Below, one piece after another: positions 19,532 to 29,140 of a DNA stretch of 64,000 bases. Position numbers and translations under genes: made by a program. The notes under the pieces are model-generated. The model was not told the origin of the DNA, made no database searches, and worked only from the letters and a program-made list of their open reading frames with translations. How positions within the stretch are numbered: position 1 is the first letter of the stretch; every line of letters starts with the position of its first letter. Source of the stretch: Labilibaculum euxinicum (lineage in GTDB: Bacteria > Bacteroidota > Bacteroidia > Bacteroidales > Marinifilaceae); the NCBI RefSeq assembly GCF_009795715.1, contig NZ_WTCR01000014.1:1-64000 (forward strand), given 5' to 3'.

Positions 19532-19758
19532 GAGGGATTCTTTTATTTGTGGTTGAATTTGTATTCGGCCTTAACAAGAGCAAGTTTACAAAAGAGAAAT
19601 TTAGGAAGTATAAACTGACTATTAATTATGTGTTAATTACTATTTATTTTTTCAGATTTAGGAGCAGAAATTAACAATAGAATAGCTTGAAATTAATTTA
19701 GATTTTCTCAAAATAATAAGTAAATTTAAAGGAGTGTTCAATAAATAAAATATTTAAA

Positions 19759-20340
19759 ATGGCATTTACCTTGCAAATTAATGATAAAGCTCCTGATTTT
19801 GATCTGATAGCTACCGATGGAATTCGATATAAATTAAACGATTTTAAATCATCTAAACTTTTAGTCGTTTTTTTTACTTGTAATCATTGTCCTTATGTTA
19901 TCGGTTCCGATGAAGATACCAGAATGATTGCTGATAAATACATTCCAAATGGAGTTGAATTTGTGGGAATTAATTCTAATTCAGCAAACACTTACGAGGA
20001 AGATGATTACGATCATATGGTAACACGAATGGAAGAAAATGATTTTCCCTGGGTTTATTTGTACGATGAAACACAAGAGGTGGCAATGGCATACGGTGCA
20101 TTGAGAACTCCCCATTTTTATTTGTTTAACGAAGCACGCAAATTAATTTATACAGGCAGAGCAGTCGATAATCCCAAAGATACGTCCAAAGTTACTTCCA
20201 GAGATTTGGAGAGAGCTATAGATGAATATTTGGCTGGAAAAGAAATTTCTGTTCCGGTAACCAACCCAATTGGCTGCAACGTAAAATGGGATGGGAAAGA
20301 CAAACATTGGATGCCTGCAGATGCTTGTGATTTGTTGTAA
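19759..20340 (+). CDS. Thioredoxin-fold (AhpC/Redoxin) family protein
   Basis: A 193-residue cytoplasmic protein with a thioredoxin/peroxiredoxin fold ([27 protein letters not shown] with Cys41 and Cys44, [10 protein letters not shown] cis-proline). The CxxC suggests a thiol oxidoreductase rather than a one-cysteine peroxiredoxin. There is no signal peptide. It converges on the aminotransferase gene across a shared bidirectional terminator. Physiological partner unknown. Confidence 0.82.
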   Translation: MAFTLQINDKAPDFDLIATDGIRYKLNDFKSSKLLVVFFTCNHCPYVIGSDEDTRMIADKYIPNGVEFVGINSNSANTYEEDDYDHMVTRMEENDFPWVYLYDETQEVAMAYGALRTPHFYLFNEARKLIYTGRAVDNPKDTSKVTSRDLERAIDEYLAGKEISVPVTNPIGCNVKWDGKDKHWMPADACDLL

Positions 20341-20366
20341 GTATTTTTCCCAATCAGATAAAAAAT

Positions 20367-20398
20367 AAAAAACGGCTCCAATTTTAGAGCCGTTTTTT
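20367..20398. terminator. Bidirectional terminator
   Basis: AAAAAACGGCTC and GAGCCGTTTTTT form a perfect 12-bp stem around an 8-base loop, with A/T runs on both sides, between the convergent thioredoxin-fold and aminotransferase genes. Confidence 0.9.
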
Positions 20399-20420
20399 GT
20401 GTTATATGTTGAGAAACTTC

Positions 20421-21620
20421 TTAAATAGTTCTTCCCGGATAAACCTTCAATGCTTCAGCAAGAGTTTCCATCGCTTTCGCCAAATCTTCTTTTTTAAGAA
20501 CGTAAGCAATACGAACTTCATTTTTACCTAAACCTTTAGTAGCATAAAATCCTGTAGCAGGAGCAACCATTACAGTTTGGTTTTTGTATTCAAAATCCTC
20601 TAAAATCCACCGTGCAAACTTGTCTGCATCATCAATTGGAAGTTTAACTACAGTATAAAAAGCTCCTTTAGGAGTTGGGCAGTAAACGCCATCCATATTA
20701 TTTAAAGCAGCCACCATAAAGTTACGGCGATCGATGTATTCGTTGTAAACTTCGGTGAAGTAATCTGCAGGTGTCTCCAAAGAAGCTTCGGCAGCAATTT
20801 GTCCAAAAGCAGGAGGGCACAAACGAGCCTGAGCAAATTTTAAAGCGGTGGTAATTACATCTTTATTTTTTGTAATCATTGCACCAATACGAACACCGCA
20901 CTCGCTGTAGCGTTTCGAAACAGAATCAATTAGAATTACATTTTGCTCCAAGCCTTCCAGTTTCATAGCTGAGAAATGCTCTTCGCCATCGTAACAAAAC
21001 TCACGGTAAACTTCGTCTGAGAAAAGGAACAGGTCGTGCTTGATAATCAACTCACGCAATTGATTCAATTCCTCTTTTGAGTACAGGTAACCAGTTGGGT
21101 TATTTGGGTTACAAATAACAATTCCTTTGGTTTTAGGAGTCATTAATTTCTCGAATTCTTCAATTGCAGGCAATGCAAAATCATTTTCGATACTCGATGT
21201 AATTGGTTTTACAACCACACCGGCACTTACAGCAAAACCGTTGTAGTTTGCGTAAAATGGCTCCGGAATCAAAATCTCATCACCAGGATTCATACAAGTC
21301 ATTAAAGCAAAAGTAATTGCTTCCGAACCACCTGTAGTAATCAACATCTCATTTTCGTCCACGTTAATTCCGATGTTCTGATAGTATTTCGCCAATTTCC
21401 TGCGGTAAGAAATATTACCCGCCGAATGAGAATACTCAATCACCTTTTCGGTACAATTTCTAATGGCTTCCATGGCAACCTCAGGTGTTTTAATATCCGG
21501 CTGACCAATGTTTAATGGATACACAGTTTTTCCTGCAGCTCTTGCAGCTTCAGCGTAAGGAACCAATTTACGAATTGGTGACTCAGGCATTAATCTTCCT
21601 TTGTCTGATATTTGTGGCAT
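20421..21620 (-). CDS. PLP-dependent class I/II aminotransferase
   Basis: A 399-residue fold-type I aminotransferase. Seen are the cofactor motifs GGSEAITFAL, NPNNPTGYLY, SDEVYREFCY and the PLP lysine Lys236 in DSVSKRYSECGVRIG. The AspC-like subgroup transfers amino groups between aspartate or aromatic/branched amino acids and 2-oxoglutarate; the exact substrate cannot be read from sequence. It is divergent from valS across 305 bases and has a -7 box about 45 bases upstream. Confidence 0.87.
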   Translation of the reverse strand: MPQISDKGRLMPESPIRKLVPYAEAARAAGKTVYPLNIGQPDIKTPEVAMEAIRNCTEKVIEYSHSAGNISYRRKLAKYYQNIGINVDENEMLITTGGSEAITFALMTCMNPGDEILIPEPFYANYNGFAVSAGVVVKPITSSIENDFALPAIEEFEKLMTPKTKGIVICNPNNPTGYLYSKEELNQLRELIIKHDLFLFSDEVYREFCYDGEEHFSAMKLEGLEQNVILIDSVSKRYSECGVRIGAMITKNKDVITTALKFAQARLCPPAFGQIAAEASLETPADYFTEVYNEYIDRRNFMVAALNNMDGVYCPTPKGAFYTVVKLPIDDADKFARWILEDFEYKNQTVMVAPATGFYATKGLGKNEVRIAYVLKKEDLAKAMETLAEALKVYPGRTI

Positions 21621-21664
21621 TTGTTATGTGTTTATATATTTTATGAATGAAGTTTTTTGTTGCT

Positions 21665-21672
21665 CAAAAGTA
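21665..21672 (-). promoter_or_regulatory. Candidate -7 box for the aminotransferase gene
   Basis: Minus-strand TACTTTTG fits TAnnTTTG. The remainder of the 305-base divergent gap (21621-21925) holds no recognised signal for valS. Confidence 0.35.
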
Positions 21673-21925
21673 GATAAATTTCCATGTAAAAAAAATGATT
21701 TTTATTGCTTTTCAGCATCCCGTTAAAAATCTGAAATTTACTCTCCAAATCAGTGATTATAAAATAAATGCATAGTTTTATTAACTCCCTTATTTTTATT
21801 GCAAATTACTTACAGATCGCTTTCAGACAGATTGTTGCTTTTTGTTGGAGATATATCTCTCAGATTTTCTTAATTTTGAGCCAAATTTTTTTAGTAGTAT
21901 AGATTTTTAAATTTTAGTTAAACAC

Positions 21926-24547
21926 ATGGAAATCCCAACAAAGTACAATCCTGCAGAATCGGAGGACAAATGGTATAAGTATTGGATGGATAAAGGATTC
22001 TTCCACTCTGTACCTGATGAGAGAGAGCCGTATACAATTGTGATACCTCCGCCAAACGTCACCGGAGTGTTGCACATGGGGCATATGCTAAACAATACAA
22101 TTCAAGATGTATTGGTGCGTAGAGCCAGATTGCAGGGAAAAAATGTCTGTTGGGTGCCGGGTACCGATCATGCATCTATTGCGACAGAAGCTAAAGTTGT
22201 AAACAAGCTAAAGCAGGAAGGCATTTCAAAAGATGACATCACCCGCGATGAGTTTATGGCGCATGCCTGGGAATGGAAAGAAAAACATGGCGGAATTATT
22301 TTAGAGCAGCTGAAAAAATTGGGTGCTTCGTGTGATTGGGAGCGTACTGCTTTTACTATGGACGAATCTCTTTACGAATCGGTAATTGATGTTTTTATCG
22401 ATTTATATAAAAAGGAAAAGGTTTATCGGGGTGTTCGTATGGTGAATTGGGATCCTTCGGCACAAACAGCTGTTTCCGATGAAGAGGTAATCTATAAGGA
22501 ATTACAATCAAAACTGTATTATTTAAGATATCAGGTTGAAGGAAGTGATGAGTACATTACCATTGCCACCACCCGTCCTGAGACAATTTTAGGTGATACC
22601 GCAGTTTGTATCAATCCAAACGACGAACGTTTTGCTCATTTAAGAGGCAAACGTTGTATCGTTCCTTTGGTGAACCGTTCCATTCCAATCATCGAAGATG
22701 AGTATGTTGATATGGAATTTGGTACCGGTGCTTTAAAAATTACACCGGCTCACGATATTCATGATTACGAAATTGGTGATCGTCATAATCTGGAAACCAT
22801 CGATATTTTTAACGATAACGGAACCATGAGTGAAGCTGCTCAGCTTTATGTTGGTAAAGATCGTTTCGAAGTTCGTGATTTAATTATGCCTGATTTGGAG
22901 AAAGCTGGCAACTTGGTGAAGGTAGAAGATTACGTAAATAAAGTAGGTTTTTCGGAACGTACCGATGCTGTAATCGAACCTAAATTGAGTATGCAGTGGT
23001 TCCTGAATATGAAAGAATTGGCCAAACCGGCTCTTGAGCATGTAATGAACGACGATATTCAGTTGCATCCTCCAAAATTCAAGAACACTTACCGTCATTG
23101 GATGGAAAATGTGAAGGATTGGTGTATTTCCCGTCAGTTGTGGTGGGGACAACGAATTCCGGTTTACTATTTGCCTGAAGGCGGATATGTAGTAGCCAGA
23201 TCAATTGAAGCTGCACTTGTTGAAGCAAATGCCAAAACAGGAAAAACATACAAAGCTGAAGACTTACGTCAGGATGAGGATGTGTTGGATACATGGTTCT
23301 CTTCATGGTTGTGGCCAATTTCAGTCTTCGATGGTATTCGTAATCCCGAAAACGAGGAGATCAAATACTATTATCCAACCAACGATTTGGTTTCCGGACC
23401 GGATATTCTGTTTTTCTGGATTGCCCGTATGGTAATTTCAGGTTATGAGTACCGTGGCGAAAAGCCATTTAGTAATGTTTATTTAACTGGTATTGTTCGC
23501 GATGAATTGGGCCGTAAAATGTCAAAATCATTGGGTAACTCGCCTGATCCGTTAGACTTAATTGCTAAATATGGAGCAGACGGGGTTCGTGTGGGAATGC
23601 TGTTGTGTTCTCCTGCCGGAGGCGATTTGCTGTTCAACGAGAACCTACCTGAACAAGGACGTAATTTTACTACCAAGATCTGGAATGCATTCCGTTTGGT
23701 AAAAGGTTGGGAAGTTGCCGATATCGAGCAACCTGAATATGCCCGATTGGCAACAGAGGTTTTCCATGCACGTTTAAACAACACTATGGAAGCTTTGGAT
23801 GAGCAGTTCAAGCAATATCGCATCAGCGAAGCATTAATGACTGTTTACACCTTATTCCGCGATGAGTTCTCATCATGGTATTTGGAAATGGTGAAACCAG
23901 CTTATCAGCAGCCAATCGATAAAAAGACTTTCGATTCGACCGTAGCTCTTTTCGAGAAGTTGATGCAGTTACTCCACCCATTCATGCCTTTCTTAACAGA
24001 GGAAATCTGGCAGTTACTTGCCGATCGTACCGATGAGGACAGCATTATGGTTTCAGTGATGCATAAGCCAGATTCTTATGACGCTAATTTGTTAGCCAAG
24101 TTCGAGCAGGTAAAAGAAGTGATTGTTGCTGTTCGTAATATCCGTAAGCAAAAAAATATCGCTTTTAAAGAAGTTTTAGAAATGAATTACAAATTGAAGG
24201 GAGACAATTACGATGCTTCTTTCGATTGTGTGGTGGCTAAAATGTGTAATCTTACCGATATTACTGTAGCAAATGGAGAAATGACTGGTGCAATGTCGTT
24301 CATCGTAAATGCAGTTGAATATTTTATTCCTTTGGGCGACCTGGTCGACGTTGAGGAAGAATTGAAGAAAATGGAAGAAGAGTTGAAATATACCAAAGGT
24401 TTCCTGACTTCGGTTCAGAAGAAAATGAGCAACGAGCGTTTTGTAAACAATGCACCAGCTAAAGTCATCGAAATCGAGAAAAAGAAAATGGCCGATGCCG
24501 AAGCTAAAATCAAAGTTTTAGAAGATCGCATTGCCAGTATGAAATAA
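21926..24547 (+). CDS. valS: Valine--tRNA ligase
   Basis: An 873-residue class I tRNA synthetase. Visible are the HIGH-type motif ([13 protein letters not shown]), the editing domain ([17 protein letters not shown]), [12 protein letters not shown], the anticodon-binding region and a C-terminal coiled-coil arm ([17 protein letters not shown]). It charges tRNA(Val) and hydrolyses mischarged Thr. Length is normal for ValS. It is monocistronic with a strong terminator. Confidence 0.97.
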   Translation: MEIPTKYNPAESEDKWYKYWMDKGFFHSVPDEREPYTIVIPPPNVTGVLHMGHMLNNTIQDVLVRRARLQGKNVCWVPGTDHASIATEAKVVNKLKQEGISKDDITRDEFMAHAWEWKEKHGGIILEQLKKLGASCDWERTAFTMDESLYESVIDVFIDLYKKEKVYRGVRMVNWDPSAQTAVSDEEVIYKELQSKLYYLRYQVEGSDEYITIATTRPETILGDTAVCINPNDERFAHLRGKRCIVPLVNRSIPIIEDEYVDMEFGTGALKITPAHDIHDYEIGDRHNLETIDIFNDNGTMSEAAQLYVGKDRFEVRDLIMPDLEKAGNLVKVEDYVNKVGFSERTDAVIEPKLSMQWFLNMKELAKPALEHVMNDDIQLHPPKFKNTYRHWMENVKDWCISRQLWWGQRIPVYYLPEGGYVVARSIEAALVEANAKTGKTYKAEDLRQDEDVLDTWFSSWLWPISVFDGIRNPENEEIKYYYPTNDLVSGPDILFFWIARMVISGYEYRGEKPFSNVYLTGIVRDELGRKMSKSLGNSPDPLDLIAKYGADGVRVGMLLCSPAGGDLLFNENLPEQGRNFTTKIWNAFRLVKGWEVADIEQPEYARLATEVFHARLNNTMEALDEQFKQYRISEALMTVYTLFRDEFSSWYLEMVKPAYQQPIDKKTFDSTVALFEKLMQLLHPFMPFLTEEIWQLLADRTDEDSIMVSVMHKPDSYDANLLAKFEQVKEVIVAVRNIRKQKNIAFKEVLEMNYKLKGDNYDASFDCVVAKMCNLTDITVANGEMTGAMSFIVNAVEYFIPLGDLVDVEEELKKMEEELKYTKGFLTSVQKKMSNERFVNNAPAKVIEIEKKKMADAEAKIKVLEDRIASMK

Positions 24548-24568
24548 GAGAAGTATACTCTATTGTAT

Positions 24569-24606
24569 TAATGCCGTTTCATTCATTTGAAACGGCATTT
24601 TTTTAT
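24569..24606 (+). terminator. valS terminator
   Basis: AATGCCGTTTCA and TGAAACGGCATT pair around TTCATT and run into eight T. Two similar GCCGTT hairpins with T tails recur at 24902 and 26226. Confidence 0.93.
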
Positions 24607-24609
24607 GGT

Positions 24610-24890
24610 ATTACAATTTTTATTCCTTCTATTATCCCCTTTCAGGGAATTTAGTATAGAGCTGTGTCCATCCGTCCACTTTGTGGACGCTTACTCAAGT
24701 TTAGTTTCTTCGAAACATTTTCATGAAACATGTCCAATTAGATTTTTGAAGAAGATTGACTTTGAATTGAGTAAATATCACGAAGTGATTAAATTTAAGT
24801 AACCGCCTACGCAGCAGGTGGAACTTGAAATTGGAAAATGATCCCCGAAGGGGTAAATATTTATGGCAAGAGTCGTTACAAACAAAAGGT
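24610..24890. repeat. Palindrome-rich noncoding stretch
   Basis: No convincing gene lies between the valS terminator and the RES gene. Short perfect hairpins follow one another: CGTCCAC/GTGGACG (24673-24689), GTTTC/GAAAC around 24705, TTTCATGAAA around 24720, an imperfect CCGCCT/AGGTGG near 24803, and ATCCCC/GGGGT (24841-24854) followed by AAATATTTATGG. This hairpin-plus-AT-spacer layout resembles the short interspersed palindromic repeats common in Bacteroidota genomes; identity as such a repeat is inferred. Confidence 0.45.
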
Positions 24891-24901
24891 AGAACATCTG
24901 C

Positions 24902-24935
24902 TGCCGTTCCAAATAATTGGAACAGCATTTTTTTT
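24902..24935 (+). terminator. Terminator-like hairpin left of the RES gene
   Basis: GTTCCAA and TTGGAAC, extended by TGC/GCA, form a stem followed by eight T on the plus strand. It faces the 3' end of the minus-strand RES gene and has no obvious plus-strand gene to terminate. It resembles the hairpins at 24569 and 26226. Confidence 0.65.
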
Positions 24936-24938
24936 CAT

Positions 24939-26063
24939 TTAGCTTATTGGTATTTCGGTCGCTAATTTATTCAATTCTACTTCTACCCTATCAAAAAAGG
25001 TAAATTTATGTTTTTTTGCGATCATACTTCTAAGTACATAATTAGGGACACTTCCATTATCTTTTTCCAACCACAATTTCATTTCTGCTTCTGAGAGTTC
25101 TTTTTTTCTCAAGTGTTTAAGTGAAAATATATTGATTGGCTCTGTGCATTGGAATAGTTTAGTGATTTCTGGACAATACCCCTTATAGTTGATTGATTTA
25201 ATAGGGATTGCGATACTAATTGAGTGAGGCCTAAGATTTTTGTATTTTTCATTTCCTTCTATTGTTGATAAATATTTTATTCCATCTATATCTAATGTTG
25301 TTTTACACCACTGCATTAGCATTTGCGGAATAATATATTCTTCCTTGAAATTTGCAAATGGGTATTTTGTTTGTATAGTGCATGCAAAAGCTAATGGCCA
25401 AGTTAGAATAGCTTGTTCTAAAAATACATATTTCCTATCCATGCCTTTTTCAATTAAAGCTTTATTAAGATTGAAAATTTCTTTATTAGTCATAGAAATA
25501 TCCAATAAATTAATTGTATTTAAATCTACCTCATATCTTGTAGCGTATAAGTATTTTATTTTAGGAGATCGTAACTCTTTCCAACAGGTCTGTATTGAAT
25601 TCCCTAAGTAAACACAAGGTACCCCAGGGATGCTGTATCGATTGGTAGATACTAAATGCTTTCGTTCGAATGGAATATGAAAAATATCTCTTCTGTTTTT
25701 AATTTTAATATAACTTTCACGTATTTTGTAGAAATTTCTTCTGGAATTACCCATAAGCATAATCCTATTTTCATTTGGGAAAAATAAGCTGTCTTTAACC
25801 TTATCTAATCCTTTGGATAGATTGTTGTATGCATTGAATGTTTTACCTTCTAAATATAGTTTTGTGGAATTTAATATACAAGAGCACAGAATCTCTAAAT
25901 TCTCTCTGTTCTTTTCAATTACATCTTTAATTTCACCTTCGAATTTATTAATTCGTTTTAGGTATTCTTCAAGATTAGACGATATATAATCTAAATATGG
26001 TACGTCATAGTTTTTCTTAGGCAGATCAAAAAAGGTAGTATTAAATAGTTCAATATTTCTCAT
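24939..26063 (-). CDS. RES-domain protein (possible NAD-degrading toxin-like enzyme)
   Basis: A 374-residue, very AT-rich gene. The centre (about residues 125-260) resembles a RES domain: the Arg-rich FERKHLVSTNRYSIPG, then VPCVYLGNSIQTCWKEL, matching the R-x-ysipG-x-P-x-lYl pattern of RES proteins. RES domains of RES-Xre toxin-antitoxin pairs are NAD+ phosphorylases. The roughly 110-residue N-terminal helical part and the C-terminal tail are unassigned. No Xre-type antitoxin gene is adjacent, so it is either an orphan or not a toxin. It lies between two similar terminator hairpins in an accessory patch. Confidence 0.65.
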   Translation of the reverse strand: MRNIELFNTTFFDLPKKNYDVPYLDYISSNLEEYLKRINKFEGEIKDVIEKNRENLEILCSCILNSTKLYLEGKTFNAYNNLSKGLDKVKDSLFFPNENRIMLMGNSRRNFYKIRESYIKIKNRRDIFHIPFERKHLVSTNRYSIPGVPCVYLGNSIQTCWKELRSPKIKYLYATRYEVDLNTINLLDISMTNKEIFNLNKALIEKGMDRKYVFLEQAILTWPLAFACTIQTKYPFANFKEEYIIPQMLMQWCKTTLDIDGIKYLSTIEGNEKYKNLRPHSISIAIPIKSINYKGYCPEITKLFQCTEPINIFSLKHLRKKELSEAEMKLWLEKDNGSVPNYVLRSMIAKKHKFTFFDRVEVELNKLATEIPIS

Positions 26064-26225
26064 TCTAAGTGCTATTAAATAGATGTTTTTAAGTTGTAAA
26101 TGTATTCTTTTTTATAGAAATCAATCTATTCCGAGCATTACTTCCTTAATCTTCTTAAAGCAAAACAACTTAAACATTTTTATCAAAAATAGTAAAAGAC
26201 GCAGATAATCATGAATTACATAGTA

Positions 26226-26262
26226 AAAATGCCGTTCCAATGATTTGGAGCGGTATTTTTTG
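26226..26262 (+). terminator. Terminator-like hairpin right of the RES gene
   Basis: AAAATGCCGTTCCAA pairs (with G-U) with TTGGAGCGGTATTTTT and ends in T's on the plus strand. It closely resembles the hairpins at 24569 and 24902 and stands upstream of the RES gene, where a plus-strand terminator has no apparent client. Confidence 0.65.
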
Positions 26263-26295
26263 TTGTGTGCCTATTGCTTGATCATTTCTTAGGGT

Positions 26296-26565
26296 ATATC
26301 AGACATGTCCTCTTTTAACAGGTCGGATGTGATTGGAGTTTTAGAGGCATTTACTCAATTAATTCCTCAGTTGCTGAAAGATAACAGGAGTGTTGAATTG
26401 GGAGATTTGGGTACATTTTCTCTTCATATTTCGGCCGAAGGGGTAGATTCGGAAGAACTGGTAACACGACATCGTATTAAGAAAAGTACAATTGCTTTTC
26501 GTCCCGGTAAGCGAGTGAAGCAAGATATTGCAAGAGTCGATTATCGAAAAATTCCGAAGAAGTGA
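26296..26565 (+). pseudogene. 5'-truncated HU-type (HU-HIG) DNA-binding protein
   Basis: Reading from the ATG at 26305 gives 86 residues that match the C-terminal two thirds of Bacteroidota HU-related proteins: SVELGDLGTFSLHISAEG, then IKKSTIAFRPGKRVKQDI. Homology appears to continue upstream of that Met (Ile-Ser-Asp-Met-Ser-Ser), but an in-frame TAG at 26290 stops it. The family's N-terminal region and first helix are missing. The likely reading is a gene cut at its 5' end by the rearrangement that brought in the RES gene. A short functional protein cannot be excluded. Confidence 0.6.
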
Positions 26566-26819
26566 AAGAGATTTTTTTTTGCTTGTGGTTGGAAAATAAG
26601 AGTTTTCCACATATTTTTTGATCCATGCAAATGGGTTTTAACCCGTTCGAAAAATATATTTTCCGTTGCAAACGGTTGTAGTTTCTGTTCAATTAGCTTA
26701 TTAGAGAAATAATTCTTTATTTTGTAGAGGATAAAAGAGTCCGAAAATCCAAAATAAGATTTGGATGAGGGGAATAGTGGCTGAATAGTCTAATTTGAAT
26801 ACTAAAAGATTAAAAAAAT
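26566..26819. other. Intergenic region with small hairpins
   Basis: This holds GGGTT/AACCC near 26637 and CCGTT/AACGG near 26663, similar in style to the palindromes left of the RES gene. No gene or clear promoter was found. Confidence 0.35.
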
Positions 26820-28157
26820 ATGGATACGATTAAGCATATCCCTGAAAATGGAAAAACCAGAATTGTAATTATTGGTGGTGGTTTTGCAGGTTTAAAACTT
26901 GCACGGAAACTGGTGAAAACAAAATATCAGGTGGTGTTAATTGATAAAAACAATTTTCATCAGTTTCAGCCTTTGTTTTATCAGGTGGCAACCTCTGGTT
27001 TGGAGCCAAGTTCTATTGCTTTTCCCTTGCGGAAGATTTTTCAGAAGCGGAAAAATGTGCATTTTCGAATGGCTGAATTGTTGGAGGTGAATCCAAATGT
27101 GCAGAAGATATACACAAGTCTGGGGTCGTTGAAATACGATCATTTGGTATTGGCCACCGGTGTGGATACCAATTATTTCGGAAATAAGAACATCGAGGAG
27201 TTTGGTATTCCTATGAAATCGGTGTCCGAAGCCATTTTTCTGCGCAATTCAATTTTGCGTAACTACGAAAAGGCGTTGAATGAATCGGATCCGAAAAAGG
27301 CGGCCAATTACATGAATATTGTTTTGGTGGGCGGTGGTCCAACAGGAGTTGAATTGGCAGGTGCTTTGGCCGAAATGAAAAATGAAATCCTGCCAAAGGA
27401 TTACCCGGAGCTTGATTTTTCTTTAATGAATGTGTATTTGTTCGAAGCGTCAGATCGATTGTTGAGCGGCATGTCGGAGAAAGCATCAGAGAAAGCGAAA
27501 ACTTACTTAGAGAAATTGGGTGTAATTGTAAAAACGGAGGCTCGGGTTGCCGATTACGACGGACTTAAAATTAGTTTGGCTGATGGAGAGGAGTTTTACT
27601 CATACGCTTTGGTTTGGGCTGCGGGGGTTGTGGCTAATTCCATTAAGGGTATTTCGGAGATTGCTGCAAGTCGTGGAGGAAGACTTCGTGTTGACATGTA
27701 TAATAAGGTAAGCGGTTTAAACAATGTGTATGCTTTGGGCGATTTGGCTTTGCAAAAAGAGGGGGAATATCAGAATGGTCACCCACAGGTTGCACAGGTT
27801 GGTTTGCAGCAGGCTGCTGTTTTGGGTAAAAACCTCATAAATATTCAACAGGGAAAAAGCATGAAACCTTTTCATTATAAGGATAGAGGATCATTGGCAA
27901 CAATTGGAAAGAATTTGGCTGTCGCTGATTTGCCTGGAATTAAAACACAGGGTTTTTTGGCGTGGATTCTTTGGTTGTTTGTGCATTTAATGGCAATTGT
28001 GGGTGTAAAGAACCGATTCTTTATCTTGATTAATTGGGTTTGGAATTATTGGACTTCGGATCAATCGCTGCGGGTTTTAATTCGACCGGATAAACGAAGT
28101 TTTACGGATAGGGCTTCAAAAAGGCATCAGATTAAAGACCCGGTTAACTTGAATTAA
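26820..28157 (+). CDS. ndh: Type II NADH dehydrogenase (NDH-2)
   Basis: A 445-residue flavoprotein. FAD motif VIIGGGFAGLKLARKL at the N-terminus, LIDKNNFHQFQPLFYQVATSGLEP typical of NDH-2, a second Rossmann motif IVLVGGGPTGVELAGALAEM, and VYALGDLA. The C-terminal LAWILWLFVHLMAIVGVKN is the hydrophobic membrane-binding segment. It oxidises NADH and reduces menaquinone without pumping protons, on the cytoplasmic face of the inner membrane. It is followed by a terminator and looks monocistronic. Confidence 0.92.
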   Translation: MDTIKHIPENGKTRIVIIGGGFAGLKLARKLVKTKYQVVLIDKNNFHQFQPLFYQVATSGLEPSSIAFPLRKIFQKRKNVHFRMAELLEVNPNVQKIYTSLGSLKYDHLVLATGVDTNYFGNKNIEEFGIPMKSVSEAIFLRNSILRNYEKALNESDPKKAANYMNIVLVGGGPTGVELAGALAEMKNEILPKDYPELDFSLMNVYLFEASDRLLSGMSEKASEKAKTYLEKLGVIVKTEARVADYDGLKISLADGEEFYSYALVWAAGVVANSIKGISEIAASRGGRLRVDMYNKVSGLNNVYALGDLALQKEGEYQNGHPQVAQVGLQQAAVLGKNLINIQQGKSMKPFHYKDRGSLATIGKNLAVADLPGIKTQGFLAWILWLFVHLMAIVGVKNRFFILINWVWNYWTSDQSLRVLIRPDKRSFTDRASKRHQIKDPVNLN

Positions 28158-28165
28158 GGAGGCTG

Positions 28166-28200
28166 AAAGCACCAATTTTACTGAGGATTGGTGCTTTTTT
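28166..28200 (+). terminator. ndh terminator
   Basis: AAAGCACCAAT and ATTGGTGCTTT form an 11-bp stem followed by a T run. Confidence 0.9.
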
Positions 28201-28378
28201 TATTTTTGGCACAAGCTTTGCATCTATTCAGTCAAAGTATACCGGTACTTGACTTTTAGAAGATTCGTCCCTACCATAGGATGACAATATTGAAAGCCAT
28301 ACAAGAGTGTAAATTGAGTATTTAAATTTCATCCTGCACGAAAGGGCTATTTGGCTTACACATTAAAAACTAAATGCC

Positions 28379-29140
28379 ATGAGAAAGTCTGTATTATATA
28401 AGTTGACAGCCAGTATAGTATTGGTTTCAGCAATCGCAATTTCTACTACAAGTGTATCAGCTCAGCGCAGATCGCAGCAAAATGAGAAGACCCGTTACGA
28501 AGAACGAAATAAATCAACCCGTTTGAAAGATGCTGATAGAAATGAGAAATACAACAAGAGTCGTTATTCAGATTACTCAGATCAGAAAAGGAATAACGCG
28601 TCTAATAAGAAGAGTGCAAAATATCACAAAGAACGGAGTACGAAAGGGTATTCTAGTCAATATAAAAATGGACATGTAAACGGCAATAAGCGTTGGGATC
28701 GGAATCACAATAGAGGGGCGCATGTGAAATCTTATCATTCCTCAGGTGATCGTTACAGAAGTTATCGTTATCCAAAAATGGTCCATACCAATCAACGTTA
28801 CAGAAACTTTTACAACAATCATGGACACAATTGTTATCGTCATGAACGTTACGGAAATGTAGTTTTAAGATTTGCTGTTGCACCGGTTGTAATCCGACAT
28901 AGTTACGGAGATTACTACTTTTCTGATGGAGATTTTTATAGATTCTATCCTGAAGTGGGATATGTTGTAGTTGATGCGCCAAATTCTTTGTATTTCTCTT
29001 ATGTTCCTGATAACTGCCATAGGATTTTGCATCATGGAAATGAATATTACACAAATGGAGATATGTGTTTTGTGAAGCATAGAAATGGGTTTAGATTGGT
29101 GAGTGCTCCTGCCGGAATACATTTATCTTTGAGATTTTAA
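28379..29140 (+). CDS. DUF6515-like exported basic protein
   Basis: A 253-residue protein with a signal peptide ending in VSAQ. Residues about 28-150 are a highly charged, Arg/Lys/Tyr/Asn-rich, probably disordered linker. The C-terminal 95 residues carry two YY-x-DG-x-FY-type units (DYYFSDGDFYRFYPEVGYVV and NEYYTNGDMCFVKHRNGF), each followed by a VxAP motif, as in DUF6515. Envelope location is likely; function unknown. A 526-base intergenic region follows. Confidence 0.7.
   Translation: MRKSVLYKLTASIVLVSAIAISTTSVSAQRRSQQNEKTRYEERNKSTRLKDADRNEKYNKSRYSDYSDQKRNNASNKKSAKYHKERSTKGYSSQYKNGHVNGNKRWDRNHNRGAHVKSYHSSGDRYRSYRYPKMVHTNQRYRNFYNNHGHNCYRHERYGNVVLRFAVAPVVIRHSYGDYYFSDGDFYRFYPEVGYVVVDAPNSLYFSYVPDNCHRILHHGNEYYTNGDMCFVKHRNGFRLVSAPAGIHLSLRF

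Noticed and set aside
21621-21925. Considered a T-box or tRNA-like leader before valS
   Set aside because: No T-box consensus, specifier stem or cloverleaf could be drawn.
24587-24802. 71-codon plus-strand frame after valS
   Set aside because: It begins in the valS terminator stem and crosses hairpins; looks noncoding.
24701-24928. 75-codon minus-strand frame next to the RES gene, considered as an antitoxin
   Set aside because: No Xre/HTH or other antitoxin features, and it overlaps palindromes and the terminator hairpin.
28653-29054. 133-codon minus-strand frame in the DUF6515 gene
   Set aside because: Antisense to a gene with a clear signal peptide and repeat motifs; a composition artefact.
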